The notes below the pieces were generated by a model. The model saw nothing but the letters and a program-made list of their open reading frames with translations, made no database searches and was not told the DNA's origin. The translations under genes and the position numbers were made by a program. DNA of 54,245 bases from Lentisphaerae bacterium RIFOXYA12_64_32 (GTDB lineage Bacteria; Verrucomicrobiota; Lentisphaeria; Oligosphaerales; YB12-FULL-65-16). Positions 24,202 through 33,059 of the stretch are shown here, in pieces (the first letter of the stretch is position 1; every line of letters starts with the position of its first letter). The DNA lies in contig MHBL01000053.1 in assembly GCA_001803235.1 (NCBI GenBank), positions 1 through 54,245 of the forward strand, read 5' to 3'.

Positions 24202-24470
24202 GGCCGTTCCTGGGCGCCCCTGCTTGACACCGCGGGCCGGTGGCAGTATCGGTATACTGGCGCCGGCGCCAACCGTGACGCGTTGCCGCATCGGCGGCAG
24301 CCGGAAACCCCGCAAACCAGGCCGCTGCCGCCGACGCCAGAAACGGCTAAACTAAAAGGAGTTACGACAAACATGTCCCCCCTCCGCACCCGCCAAGACG
24401 GGGCGGAAACCCGCCTCCCGCCGACGCACCCCGTCAACCCGCTGTCCCCCAGCAGGTTGCGGAGCCCGGT
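24202..24470 (+). promoter_or_regulatory. CRISPR leader region
   Basis: The DNA between cas2 and the first repeat. It holds TTGACA (24224-24229), a strong -10-like TATACT (24253-24258) and an A-rich stretch with AAAAGGAG (24354-24361). Spacing between the first two boxes is 23 bases, too long for a standard pair, so only the -10 is convincing. The position next to cas2, and repeats ending in ATTGAGAC, place the leader here with transcription to the right. Confidence 0.6.
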
Positions 24471-24504
24471 GTCGGAGAGGCCCCCCCAGCCGAAAGGCGA
24501 TTGA
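24373..24504 (+). CDS. Possible leader peptide running into the first CRISPR repeat
   Basis: A 43-codon frame, MSPLRTRQDGAETRLPPTHP..., starts 11 bases after AAAAGGAG and stops at the TGA inside the first repeat. The encoded peptide is low-complexity and resembles no family. The ribosome-binding site may be chance in the A-rich leader. I list it because translation here would affect precursor crRNA. Confidence 0.2.
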   Translation: MSPLRTRQDGAETRLPPTHPVNPLSPSRLRSPVSERPPQPKGD

Positions 24505-26035
24505 GACAAATCTTGCCCAGAGCGTTATGTACATACTCTCTCTGCGTCGGAGAGGCCCCCCCAGCCGAAAGGCGATTGAGACTTGGCAGGAACCGGGCCC
24601 ATAACGTGATAAACATACTCTCGTCGGAGAGGCCCCCCCAGCCGAAAGGCGATTGAGACTGCTGCGTCCAGGTGCGACCCCTGAGTCCGGTGTGACCGGT
24701 CGGAGAGGCCCCCCCAGCCGAAAGGCGATTGAGACGATTTGGTCCAGATCGCAGCTGAGGTTGTAGGCTATGTCGGAGAGGCCCCCCCAGCCGAAAGGCG
24801 ATTGAGACAAAACCGTGCCCATAGGGTAATATACATGCTTTCCCGACGAGTCGGAGAGGCCCCCCCAGCCGAAAGGCGATTGAGACCTAAGGGCAGTCGC
24901 AACGTGACGGAGTTCGGCCGCGACCTGGTCGGAGAGGCCCCCCCAGCCGAAAGGCGATTGAGACTCTCGCAGGCGTCCAGGATCTCGCTGGTCGTCGCGC
25001 CGCCCGTCGGAGAGGCCCCCCCAGCCGAAAGGCGATTGAGACCCCCCCGCCGCAGATCATAAGCGACCTCGCTACGTGACGGTGGTCGGAGAGGCCCCCC
25101 CAGCCGAAAGGCGATTGAGACGCGATAATACCGATTGCAGTATGAGCACTGATAGATAGGTCGGAGAGGCCCCCCCAGCCGAAAGGCGATTGAGACAGGA
25201 ACGCGGTCAGATCCGCATCCGACACGGACTTGTCCGCGTCGGAGAGGCCCCCCCAGCCGAAAGGCGATTGAGACCTCAGAAACATCGACGGGTCGAACTG
25301 CATTCCTCGCCCTGTCGGAGAGGCCCCCCCAGCCGAAAGGCGATTGAGACGTCCTCATAGCTCTCGGCGCAGATCATAAGCGACCTCGCGTCGGAGAGGC
25401 CCCCCCAGCCGAAAGGCGATTGAGACTCACTCAGGGATTCCATTGTGTTGCGCTTGTGTGTCCGGGTCGGAGAGGCCCCCCCAGCCGAAAGGCGATTGAG
25501 ACGTTAGCTGTCCCTGCCCCGTACCGTACCTTACTTGGCTTTGTCGGAGAGGCCCCCCCAGCCGAAAGGCGATTGAGACTGCCCGGTCGCCTCGCGTCAT
25601 GGTTGCACGGTTTGCTTGCGTCGGAGAGGCCCCCCCAGCCGAAAGGCGATTGAGACGTGACGGGTTACCAAACGGTTCCGACAATAGTTCAATGTAGTCG
25701 GAGAGGCCCCCCCAGCCGAAAGGCGATTGAGACCCCCGTACCGTACCTTACTTGGCTTTGTTGCCCTTGTCGGAGAGGCCCCCCCAGCCGAAAGGCGATT
25801 GAGACGTGCGCCCGACACGCGCCAGCAACGCGACAACCATAAGGTCGGAGAGGCCCCCCCAGCCGAAAGGCGATTGAGACCTCCGCATCTTCGCCAGCGC
25901 TCTGGTCAGGTCCATGCTTGGTCGGAGAGGCCCCCCCAGCCGAAAGGCGATTGAGACGTGCTCTATCGGCACGATCTCCGTGCCCATGATCTGCGACAGT
26001 CGGAGAGGCCCCCCCAGCCGAAAGGCGATTGAGAC
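24471..26035 (+). CRISPR. CRISPR array, 21 repeats of 37 bp, 20 spacers
   Basis: Repeat starts: 24471, 24546, 24623, 24699, 24772, 24850, 24928, 25006, 25085, 25160, 25238, 25314, 25390, 25466, 25543, 25620, 25697, 25769, 25844, 25921, 25999. All copies look identical, beginning GTCGGAGAGG, with a run of seven C and a small GCC-GAAA-GGC hairpin, ending CGATTGAGAC. The last eight bases resemble the ATTGAAAC handle of type III crRNAs and set the direction left to right. Spacers are 35-42 bases. There is no degenerate last repeat. Several spacers are related (1, 2 and 5; 8 and 12; 14 and 17). Confidence 0.99.
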
Positions 26036-26117
26036 TGCCGTGACACCGTTGGCTTTTTTCGCCGTTCGGGGCAACAGTAAACAGACCCAGAGACACAGAG
26101 GTGGAAGGAGAGGCCCC

Positions 26118-29100
26118 ATGACCCAGCAGAGCCCTATTGGTCGCATTCCGACACCTTGGTCCACATTCCTGTGCCTGGCGTGGTTATCCGCGTGGTGCAC
26201 CACGGCGGCGGAGGGCGACGGCCATGCCGCCGTGGCCAGCGCATTTCTGGAGAACGCGAGTTTCGAGGCGCTCCAGCGTCTCGACGCGCCGCCCAAGGGC
26301 AACGACCAGGGGACATGGATCCTGAAGAGCGACCTTCAGGCACCCGCGGCGTGGACCTTGAGCCCCGCGTTCCCCGGCACGCTGGACGTGGTCGAGGGCG
26401 GCGCCGCCGACGGACAGCGGTTCCTGCGTCTCGCCGCCGGCAGCGCCAAGCGAGCCGCGCACCTGTTCCAGAGCTGTCCCAAACTGCGTTCCGGCCTGAC
26501 GTACAAGGTCACGCTCCGCTACCGGGGCGGCCCGGTCGAGTTGAAGGTCTACGAGTACGACGCCCAGAACAAGCTCAAGGCCGACCGACCATTTGCGGAA
26601 GGCACGGTAACCCCGGTTCGGGACGGTGCCTGGGCCACGCTCGAAGGCGTGTATGGAATGCCCGGCAGCATCGCCAAAGCCTGCGTTGTCGTGGCCGTGC
26701 CGGGCGGCAGCGAAGCGGACCTGGACGACATCCGTGTCGAGCGGCTCGAGAGCCTGGGAACGTCGATAAATGTCCGTGCATTCGGCGCCAGCGGCTCCGA
26801 TTTCACCACTTCTGCAGACACCAGTTCCGGCTCGAACCTTATCGTGCTCAATGAGAGCGGTGATTTCCAGGTGGGGCAGCAGGTGGCCGTGTCCAAGTGC
26901 AATCCCAACGTGTGCGACCTGCGCATTTGGGAAATGGAGGCCAAGACAAGCAACGCCTACGGCGGCAAGAGCGCGCCGCCGGAGAGCCAGGTCGAAGTGC
27001 GCGGCTACGATGGCAGTCTCGGCAACTGGACCGTGTACATGCTCGACTTCGCCGGCACCAAGCCGCCGACCTTCCGCTGGACGGACGACATGGCGCAGAC
27101 GTGGAAGGAGACCCAAGTACCGGTCACGGAGGAATGGCACAAGCTGAGTGGCGGCATCGAGGTCAAACTCGGCAAGCGCGACTGGACCACGCCCTGCCTG
27201 GTCACGTTCAGCGGTCGCGACCAACTGATCAGCACGATCCTGAAGATCGAGGGTAATACGGTGACGCTGGCGGACCCCGCGCCGGTCGGGGCCAAGGAGT
27301 GTGTGATCGAGCACACCGACAGTGCGCCATTGCAGGCCGCGTTTGACCGGGCGGTGGCCGAGGGCCGTAACATCTTCATTCCGAACGGCCGCTATCGCCT
27401 GACGCGCGGGCTGATGTTGAGAGATGCTGACGGGAGCACCGTTGAGGGCGAGAACGAGGAACGCACGATACTGGACATCAGCAACGGCACGGGCTCGTGC
27501 ATCACGGTTCGGGGCGGCACGTCGGTGACACTGCGCAACCTGCGGTTCCGCGGGTTCAGCGGCTTTGCCGAGCGCAAGCAGATGGGCGGCATGCCCCTGC
27601 CTGGGTACGTGCAGATGTGGGGCTTCTACGCCAAGCACTGCAATGCCGTCGGGATCCAGAGCCCCGAGCGCATCCTGGTCGAGAACTGCCACGCGACCGG
27701 CATGTCCGCCGAGTGCTTCTACTCCGGCAGCACCAGTCGCTCGGGCAACCGTGACCCGGCCAAGTACACCCAGTCGATTGTCTACCGCAACTGCACGGTG
27801 ATGGACTGCGCCCGGAATGCCTTCAACAACAACGACATGGCCGAGAATACCGCGGTTCTCTACTGTCGGATTCAGGACGTGGGCGGGTGCACCTGGGAGG
27901 GTGCGTCCAGGTTTGTGAAGTTCGTGGGTAACTACGTCCGGAATGCGGGCACCGTCGCGATGGGCAATATTCGTTCCCGCGACGAGAAATTCGACATTCT
28001 GCCCTCCGGCCAGCACATCGTGGCGCACAACACGTTCGAGCAGGAGATCGTCTACGGCGGTTGCGCCATCCGCTCCAGCGCCGGCTCGACACCCGTCATC
28101 ATCAGCGACAACATCTTCATCAACTTCAATACGTCGGCCATCGAAGCCAACGGCTTCGGTGACGCGAAAAATCTGCCCGCGGCCAACACCATCATCACGG
28201 GGAACGCCATCGATCTGACCTGCGTACGCGACGATTCCAAGACCCGGACCGGGATCATGGTGTCCGCGGACGACGCCATTGTCAGCGACAACCAGATCTA
28301 CGTCCGCGGCGACGTCGATTCCCGCGTCACCGGAATCGTCCTGCAGGAACCGGCCTGCAACGTCGTGGTGCACGACAACGTCATTCGCGGTTGCGCCACC
28401 GGACTGCGCGGCACCGCCATGGCGGGCCGGGTCGACGAGGCGCTCGACGCGCGCACGTTCAGGTCGGGCGGCCCCCTGCCTTGGCCGCGCCGCCGCACCC
28501 ACGACTACCGCGGCTGGAACATCGCCTGGACGCGTGGCAGCACGGCTGTGCCCGGGCCGGCCATCGAGGCGTTCGATGCCGACGCGGGTGTCTTCAAGCT
28601 GGCGGCGGACGCGGGTTTTGGCGGCAAGTCGACGTTCAACGTCTATTCGCCGCAGGGGCCGAACTGGAACCTGCACCACAACGTGATCACCAACTGCACG
28701 CAACTGGTGAATCTCGATGTGTTCGGAGGCCCGACCGCCGTCTTTGCCGACAACCTGCTCTCGCGCGGCACAGCCGCAAACGTGAAGGTCGCGGTCGAAC
28801 TGCGCGGCGTGTTCCGGGTCAGCAACAACCAGTTCGCGGGCTTCGATGAGCCCGAATCGATCGCGTTCCTGCTGCACCCGGACCGGTTCGGCAAGCCGCC
28901 CCGGCTCATTTGCCGCGACAATGTTTTCGAGCAGTGCGCCACTCCCATCGGCGAGGATGGTGCCGGCACCTGGGCCGCGGCCATCAAGAGCGGCAACGTC
29001 TTCGGCGACACGGCGGAGGCGTCAACTCGCGACGCCGACAGCGGCCCGGTGCGTACCCTCGCCAGGGCGCCCGCAGAGAAGTTGAGCGTTTTCACCTGCC

Positions 29101-29672
29101 TGCGAACCGCGAAACCGCCCGTCACTGACGGCAAGGTCGACGACTGGTCCTGGGCCGACAATGCGTCGGTGGCTACGCTGAACCGGACGCACGAGAAGGC
29201 GCCGAGCAACGACTTCACCGCCCGCGGTCTCGCCGTTTACGACAGCGAGGCCCTGTATCTGGCGCTCGACATCTCGCTGCCCAAGGGCGAAGCCGTCAAG
29301 CCCGAGAACGGCGTCGAATGGTCATTGATGGGGGCGGACGACAAGCAGCCCACGCCGGTGTTCGTGCTCTGGTGCACGGCCGGCGGCGAGTGCAACAGCC
29401 TGACGGCCATGGGCGCCAGCGCGGACCAGGCCGCGAAGTTGCGCGACGGCACCCGCTATGCGGTGGCAAAATCGGAGCGGGGCTGGACCTGCGAATGGCG
29501 CGTCCCCTGGACCGCGCTCGGCGTGTCCGCGGCCGCGCTGCCGAAGAACTGGCTGATGAACATCGGGGTTCGGTCGGCGACCAGCGAGACCTGGCTCGCC
29601 TGGGTCCCCACCGCCAGCGGCAAGATCTGCGACGTGGAACAGGCCGGCGAACTGCACCTGACCGACCGGTGA
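26118..29672 (+). CDS. Secreted beta-helix protein with C-terminal CBM9-like domain
   Basis: 1,184 residues; GGAAGGAGAGG before the ATG sets the start, and the open frame upstream is CRISPR repeat. A signal peptide (FLCLAWLSAWCTTAAEG) is followed by a jelly-roll, CBM-like domain (about 25-210: NASFEAL, LTYKVTLRYRGGPVELKVYEYD). From 216 (INVRAFGASGSDF) to about 980 the protein reads as a right-handed parallel beta-helix of the pectate-lyase type (FIPNGRYRLTRGL, VLRNLRFRGFS, repeated N-N-x-I/F turns). Residues 989-1184 (PPVTDGKVDDWSWADNA ... LYLALDIS ... GWTCEWRVPWTALG) look like a CBM9/DOMON-type domain. Probably a polysaccharide lyase or hydrolase acting outside the cell; no catalytic residues identified. 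Confidence 0.8.
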   Translation: MTQQSPIGRIPTPWSTFLCLAWLSAWCTTAAEGDGHAAVASAFLENASFEALQRLDAPPKGNDQGTWILKSDLQAPAAWTLSPAFPGTLDVVEGGAADGQRFLRLAAGSAKRAAHLFQSCPKLRSGLTYKVTLRYRGGPVELKVYEYDAQNKLKADRPFAEGTVTPVRDGAWATLEGVYGMPGSIAKACVVVAVPGGSEADLDDIRVERLESLGTSINVRAFGASGSDFTTSADTSSGSNLIVLNESGDFQVGQQVAVSKCNPNVCDLRIWEMEAKTSNAYGGKSAPPESQVEVRGYDGSLGNWTVYMLDFAGTKPPTFRWTDDMAQTWKETQVPVTEEWHKLSGGIEVKLGKRDWTTPCLVTFSGRDQLISTILKIEGNTVTLADPAPVGAKECVIEHTDSAPLQAAFDRAVAEGRNIFIPNGRYRLTRGLMLRDADGSTVEGENEERTILDISNGTGSCITVRGGTSVTLRNLRFRGFSGFAERKQMGGMPLPGYVQMWGFYAKHCNAVGIQSPERILVENCHATGMSAECFYSGSTSRSGNRDPAKYTQSIVYRNCTVMDCARNAFNNNDMAENTAVLYCRIQDVGGCTWEGASRFVKFVGNYVRNAGTVAMGNIRSRDEKFDILPSGQHIVAHNTFEQEIVYGGCAIRSSAGSTPVIISDNIFINFNTSAIEANGFGDAKNLPAANTIITGNAIDLTCVRDDSKTRTGIMVSADDAIVSDNQIYVRGDVDSRVTGIVLQEPACNVVVHDNVIRGCATGLRGTAMAGRVDEALDARTFRSGGPLPWPRRRTHDYRGWNIAWTRGSTAVPGPAIEAFDADAGVFKLAADAGFGGKSTFNVYSPQGPNWNLHHNVITNCTQLVNLDVFGGPTAVFADNLLSRGTAANVKVAVELRGVFRVSNNQFAGFDEPESIAFLLHPDRFGKPPRLICRDNVFEQCATPIGEDGAGTWAAAIKSGNVFGDTAEASTRDADSGPVRTLARAPAEKLSVFTCLRTAKPPVTDGKVDDWSWADNASVATLNRTHEKAPSNDFTARGLAVYDSEALYLALDISLPKGEAVKPENGVEWSLMGADDKQPTPVFVLWCTAGGECNSLTAMGASADQAAKLRDGTRYAVAKSERGWTCEWRVPWTALGVSAAALPKNWLMNIGVRSATSETWLAWVPTASGKICDVEQAGELHLTDR

Positions 29673-30047
29673 CCGGCTCGCCGGGGGGACACGGTACCAC
29701 GACCGTTTCGGGTTCCCACCGGATTCTCCGGGTCCCTTGACTGGACCGTTCACATTGCCATGTCATACGCCCATGAGATGAGCGGTCTTGTCCCGCTGTC
29801 AAAGCGCCTGTGGGCGAGACGACTGGAAAAGGCACTTGAAATGCCGTCCACGGGAGAGGGATGAGGTGTGACGCGGTGGCTGACTGTCAAGAGTCGGCTT
29901 GACGGTTCTCCAATCCCGGCTATTTTGATTTCCGAGCAGAGCTTCGACAGGACGCGATGCAGGGCGTCGGTCAAAGGCCCGACCGGCCGCTTAGTCGCTG
30001 GCGCGTGTGTGAATCCCTGGTTGCTCAGCGGGAAGGGAAGTCCAGAC
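29673..30047. other. Intergenic; possible weak sigma-54 site
   Basis: No gene is convincing here; a frame open from 29868 is joined to the receiver gene but has no domain. GG (29831-29832) and GC (29843-29844) with ten bases between (AGGCACTTGAAATGCC) fit the -24/-12 spacing, though the -12 box is poor. Confidence 0.3.
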
Positions 30048-30425
30048 GTGCATGATGTGATTGCTGTGGATGACTCGCCCGAGGTCCGGGTACTGCTGAA
30101 AGTCGCGCTCGGCATGGACGGCTGGGACGTTGCAGTGTATGCCTCGCCGATATCGGCGATTCCGGAGATCGAGAAGGTCGGAACTCGCGTCCTGATCACG
30201 GACATCAACATGCCGGAGATGGACGGCGCCAAGTTCGCGCACGCCATGCGCGAGAAGTACCCGGACCTGCCGATCATCGCCCTGACTGCCAGCTTGGAAT
30301 TGCACCGCCTGGACCGGCACGATTTCACCGCGGCGGCCTCCAAGCCCTGCCCTCTCCCACAGTTGATTGGTCTGCTGTCGAAGTACATCGGGCCACTGCG
30401 GGCCAGTCCCCTGCTGCAACCGTGA
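30048..30425 (+). CDS. Single-domain response regulator (CheY-like)
   Basis: 125 residues from a GTG preceded by GGGAAGGGAAG; an ATG-less extension upstream to 29868 has no recognisable fold. The receiver signature is complete: acidic pair Asp8/Asp9 (AVDDSPEV), phospho-acceptor Asp52 (LITDINMPEMDG), the Thr of ALTAS, and the Lys of ASKPC. No output domain follows, so it probably works in a phosphorelay or by protein contact. It lies 350 bases before the hybrid histidine kinase, its likely partner. Confidence 0.8.
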   Translation: MHDVIAVDDSPEVRVLLKVALGMDGWDVAVYASPISAIPEIEKVGTRVLITDINMPEMDGAKFAHAMREKYPDLPIIALTASLELHRLDRHDFTAAASKPCPLPQLIGLLSKYIGPLRASPLLQP

Positions 30426-30773
30426 TGCCGGTTCTGTGCGACCGCAGGTTCCGCCTGCGGCGTCCGTCGCGATTCACGACGTGCCGGGGACTGGTTCTCA
30501 CGGTGTGACGGGATGGTTGCGAGAAGAAACGGAAGACGGGCGGCGTGAAGCCTGGGAGCGGTTGACCGCCCTGGTCATGCGTCCGTGTGGCGCATCCGGC
30601 TCGAGACTCTGCTCGCACTTGCGAGGCCTAACAGTGCTTTTCTGGGAAGCGTAGCGGCTACGGAAAGGGGTGATGGCCTACCCTCCGCAACCTCGCGTGA
30701 CGGAGGCGACAATCGTGAAGGTCGAGGGTGTTTGAGGGGGTTCCGCAACTCTTGCGAGACGAGGATGCCACCA
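30426..30773. other. Intergenic, nothing recognised
   Basis: No gene, clear promoter or long repeat is visible. A frame in line with the kinase gene is open from 30585 but its translation is low-complexity. Confidence 0.4.
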
Positions 30774-32624
30774 ATGCTCCAGCCCCAGAACGTCGCTGAC
30801 CCGGCTGCTCTGCTCAGGTCGGTCAGAAGAGTCAGTGCCATACGGGATATCCTCATTGCCGCCGGGTTGGCCGCAATCTGTTACTTACTGGCCATGGAGT
30901 TCGATTTCAGCGACAGGATAGGCGAATGGACCAAGGCCTGGGGAAGAGGCGAACGCTACGACGTATTCTTCGCGCTGCTGGTCCTCACCATCTGTTTGGC
31001 TGCATTCATCTATCGGCGTTCGCGCGAGCTCGAACGCCTCCAGGGGGCTCTGCGCGCGCTGGCCATCCAATGGCAGGCCGTGTTTGACAGTGTCGGCAAT
31101 CCGATCTGCCTGGCGGATACCGAGGGGAGAGTCCAGCTATGCAACCACGCCATTACCCAGTTAACCGACAAGAGCGTTGCCGACTGTATTGGCCGGCACT
31201 TCAGCACCATCATCCACAGTACGACTGACACACCGTCGGACGATCTGTTGGCGCAACTGCACCAGAGCCGCCAGCGTCAGAACGCGGTACTGAACCTGGT
31301 TGACCGCACGCTCGAAGTCACCGCCGATCCGATGCTCGATGCCCGCGGCGAACTCGTCGGCGTGATCTATGTGCTCAACGACATCACCGAGCGCAAGCGG
31401 GCCGAAGAGAAGCTGCGGGAGAGCGATGAACGCCTACGCCAATCCGAGAAGATGACCGCCATCGGCCAGCTCGCTGGCGGCGTGGCGCATGACTTCAACA
31501 ACCAACTCACGGGCGTGCTGGGTTACGCCGACTTGCTCTGCAGCCGGCTCGATGATCCGGCCCTTAAGCGCTATGCCGAAAGCATCCGCACCGGGGCCCA
31601 GTGTTCGGCCGACCTGATCGGCAAGCTGCTCGCCTTCGCGCGCAAGGGCCAGTACCAGTCGGTCCCCGTGGACATGAACCGCGTGATCAACGAAGCTGTG
31701 GACGTGCTCGAGCGTAGCATCGATAAGCGCATCCGCATCGAGCAACTCCTGCGCGCCATGCCCACGGTGGTCACCGGCGATCCGTCGCAGATCGAAAATG
31801 CGATACTCAACCTCGCTCTGAACGCCCGCGACGCCATGCCGGACGGTGGTACGCTGACCGTCGAAACCCAAGTAGTTCATCTGGATGCCGAGCTCTACGC
31901 CAAGCCTCCCTATGAGCTTCGTGTCGGCGATTACCTCATGCTCACGGTGACCGACACCGGCTGCGGCATGAGCGACGAAGTGAAGCGGCACCTGTTCGAA
32001 CCTTTCTTCACCACCAAGCCGGTTGGCAAGGGCACCGGCATGGGCCTGGCCGCTGTCTACGGCACGGTCAAGAGCCACCACGGCGCCACCACCGTCAGCA
32101 GCGAGGTCGGACGCGGCACGAGCTTCAGGATCTACCTGCCGCTCGCCGCGCCGGCGGAGGAGACGGTAAACGAGAGTGCCGGGCCCGAGGCGCGTCGGTG
32201 CGCGAAGCTGCGGGTCCTGGTCGTGGACGACATGGTACTGGTCCGCGAACTGGCGGCAGAGATCCTGCGGTCCGAGGGCCATGAGGTGCTCGTGGCGGCG
32301 GACGGACGGGCCGGCATCGAACTGTACCGCGCGCAATGGCAAGGGATTGACCTGGTGGTCTTGGACATGGCCATGCCGCACTTGGGTGGTCGCGACACCT
32401 TCCGCGCCATGAAGGCGATCAACCCGAGGATCCGGGCGCTCCTGTCCTCCGGCCACAGCCTGAACGAGGAGTCACAGGCCATCCTGGGGGAAGGCACCCT
32501 GGGCTTCGTCCGGAAACCGTTCGAGATGCGGACACTCCTGCGCGGCATCGAGGATGCGATGTCGGCGACCGTTCCCGATGCGCTGCGAGCCGGATCGCCT
32601 GCGTCTGTGTCCCCCGAACGGTGA
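30774..32624 (+). CDS. Hybrid sensor histidine kinase
   Basis: 616 residues; ATG 30774 lies nine bases after GAGG (ATG 30765 is an alternative). Two transmembrane helices (ILIAAGLAAICYLLAMEF, VFFALLVLTICLAAFIY) enclose a very short loop, so sensing is probably in the membrane or by the cytoplasmic PAS domain (about 95-215, WQAVFDSVGNPICLAD ... VLNDITERKRAEEKL). The HisKA box AGGVAHDFNNQLTG gives His239. HATPase motifs follow: NLALNARDAMPDGG, TDTGCGM, FEPFFTTKPVGKGTGMGL. A C-terminal receiver (VVDDMVLVREL, Asp531 in VVLDMAMP, SSGHS, RKPF) ends the protein. It sits between a lone receiver and the NtrC-type activator gene and may feed that pathway. Confidence 0.9.
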   Translation: MLQPQNVADPAALLRSVRRVSAIRDILIAAGLAAICYLLAMEFDFSDRIGEWTKAWGRGERYDVFFALLVLTICLAAFIYRRSRELERLQGALRALAIQWQAVFDSVGNPICLADTEGRVQLCNHAITQLTDKSVADCIGRHFSTIIHSTTDTPSDDLLAQLHQSRQRQNAVLNLVDRTLEVTADPMLDARGELVGVIYVLNDITERKRAEEKLRESDERLRQSEKMTAIGQLAGGVAHDFNNQLTGVLGYADLLCSRLDDPALKRYAESIRTGAQCSADLIGKLLAFARKGQYQSVPVDMNRVINEAVDVLERSIDKRIRIEQLLRAMPTVVTGDPSQIENAILNLALNARDAMPDGGTLTVETQVVHLDAELYAKPPYELRVGDYLMLTVTDTGCGMSDEVKRHLFEPFFTTKPVGKGTGMGLAAVYGTVKSHHGATTVSSEVGRGTSFRIYLPLAAPAEETVNESAGPEARRCAKLRVLVVDDMVLVRELAAEILRSEGHEVLVAADGRAGIELYRAQWQGIDLVVLDMAMPHLGGRDTFRAMKAINPRIRALLSSGHSLNEESQAILGEGTLGFVRKPFEMRTLLRGIEDAMSATVPDALRAGSPASVSPER

Positions 32625-32768
32625 GCTTGCGGCCAATTCGTGTTCTTCCGCGCAAAAAGCTCCCCGCCACGGCCCCGCTGATCATGGCACATTGACGCGT
32701 GCTGCTGCTAGTGCCGGCGCCACGCACGTCCGCAGACCACAGAGTTCCCCCCGGCATCGCGCTCCCGT

Positions 32769-32830
32769 ACAAGCCCTCCCCCGATTCGGTCCCTTCCCTG
32801 ATCTCCCGGCCGCACCTGTCGCTTTTTCCC
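32769..32830 (+). promoter_or_regulatory. Conserved upstream block of sigma-54 promoter 1
   Basis: The block (CCCGATTCGGTCCCTTCCC, TGATCTC, CACCTGTCGCTTTTTCC) recurs at 34184-34237 before the second sigma-54 promoter, with few changes, apart from an extra ten or so bases here. It lies 30-90 bases upstream of the -24 box and is a candidate activator site. Confidence 0.55.
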
Positions 32831-32857
32831 AGCGCGTGCGCGGGCGTTTGCGCTGAT

Positions 32858-32873
32858 TGGCATGGTTTTTGCA
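32858..32873 (+). promoter_or_regulatory. Sigma-54 promoter upstream of the FHA gene
   Basis: TGGCATGGTTTTTGCA matches the -24/-12 consensus (TGGCACG-N4-TTGCA), with GG 32859-32860 and GC 32871-32872 ten bases apart. It is about 190 bases before the FHA gene. An NtrC-type activator gene lies 2.5 kb downstream. The surrounding gap 32625-33059 shows no gene. Confidence 0.7.
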
Positions 32874-33059
32874 CGGGAGAACGGCAAGAGATGAGACGCT
32901 GAGATACACCCCCGGTGCGGCCAGGATGGCGGATAGGGAGCTCTCCGAGACGAAAGGTTTCTTCGGTCGGCTGAGATCAGGGATTGTGAACGAGCGTGTG
33001 CGAAGCCACGCTGCAGAGCGGACACCGGTATGTGGCTGTGAGCCAGGAGGGCCCAGAGA

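Noticed and set aside
24224..24258. TTGACA plus TATACT as one promoter in the leader
   Set aside because: The spacing is 23 bases; only the TATACT box is kept as a weak signal.
24471..26035. ORFs with repeated RLSAGGASPT or VGEAPPAERRLR peptides
   Set aside because: These are translations of the CRISPR repeat itself, not proteins.
26036..26117. A degenerate 22nd repeat after the array
   Set aside because: Only 11 bases match the repeat and they coincide with a ribosome-binding site, so it is reported as a low-interest observation only.
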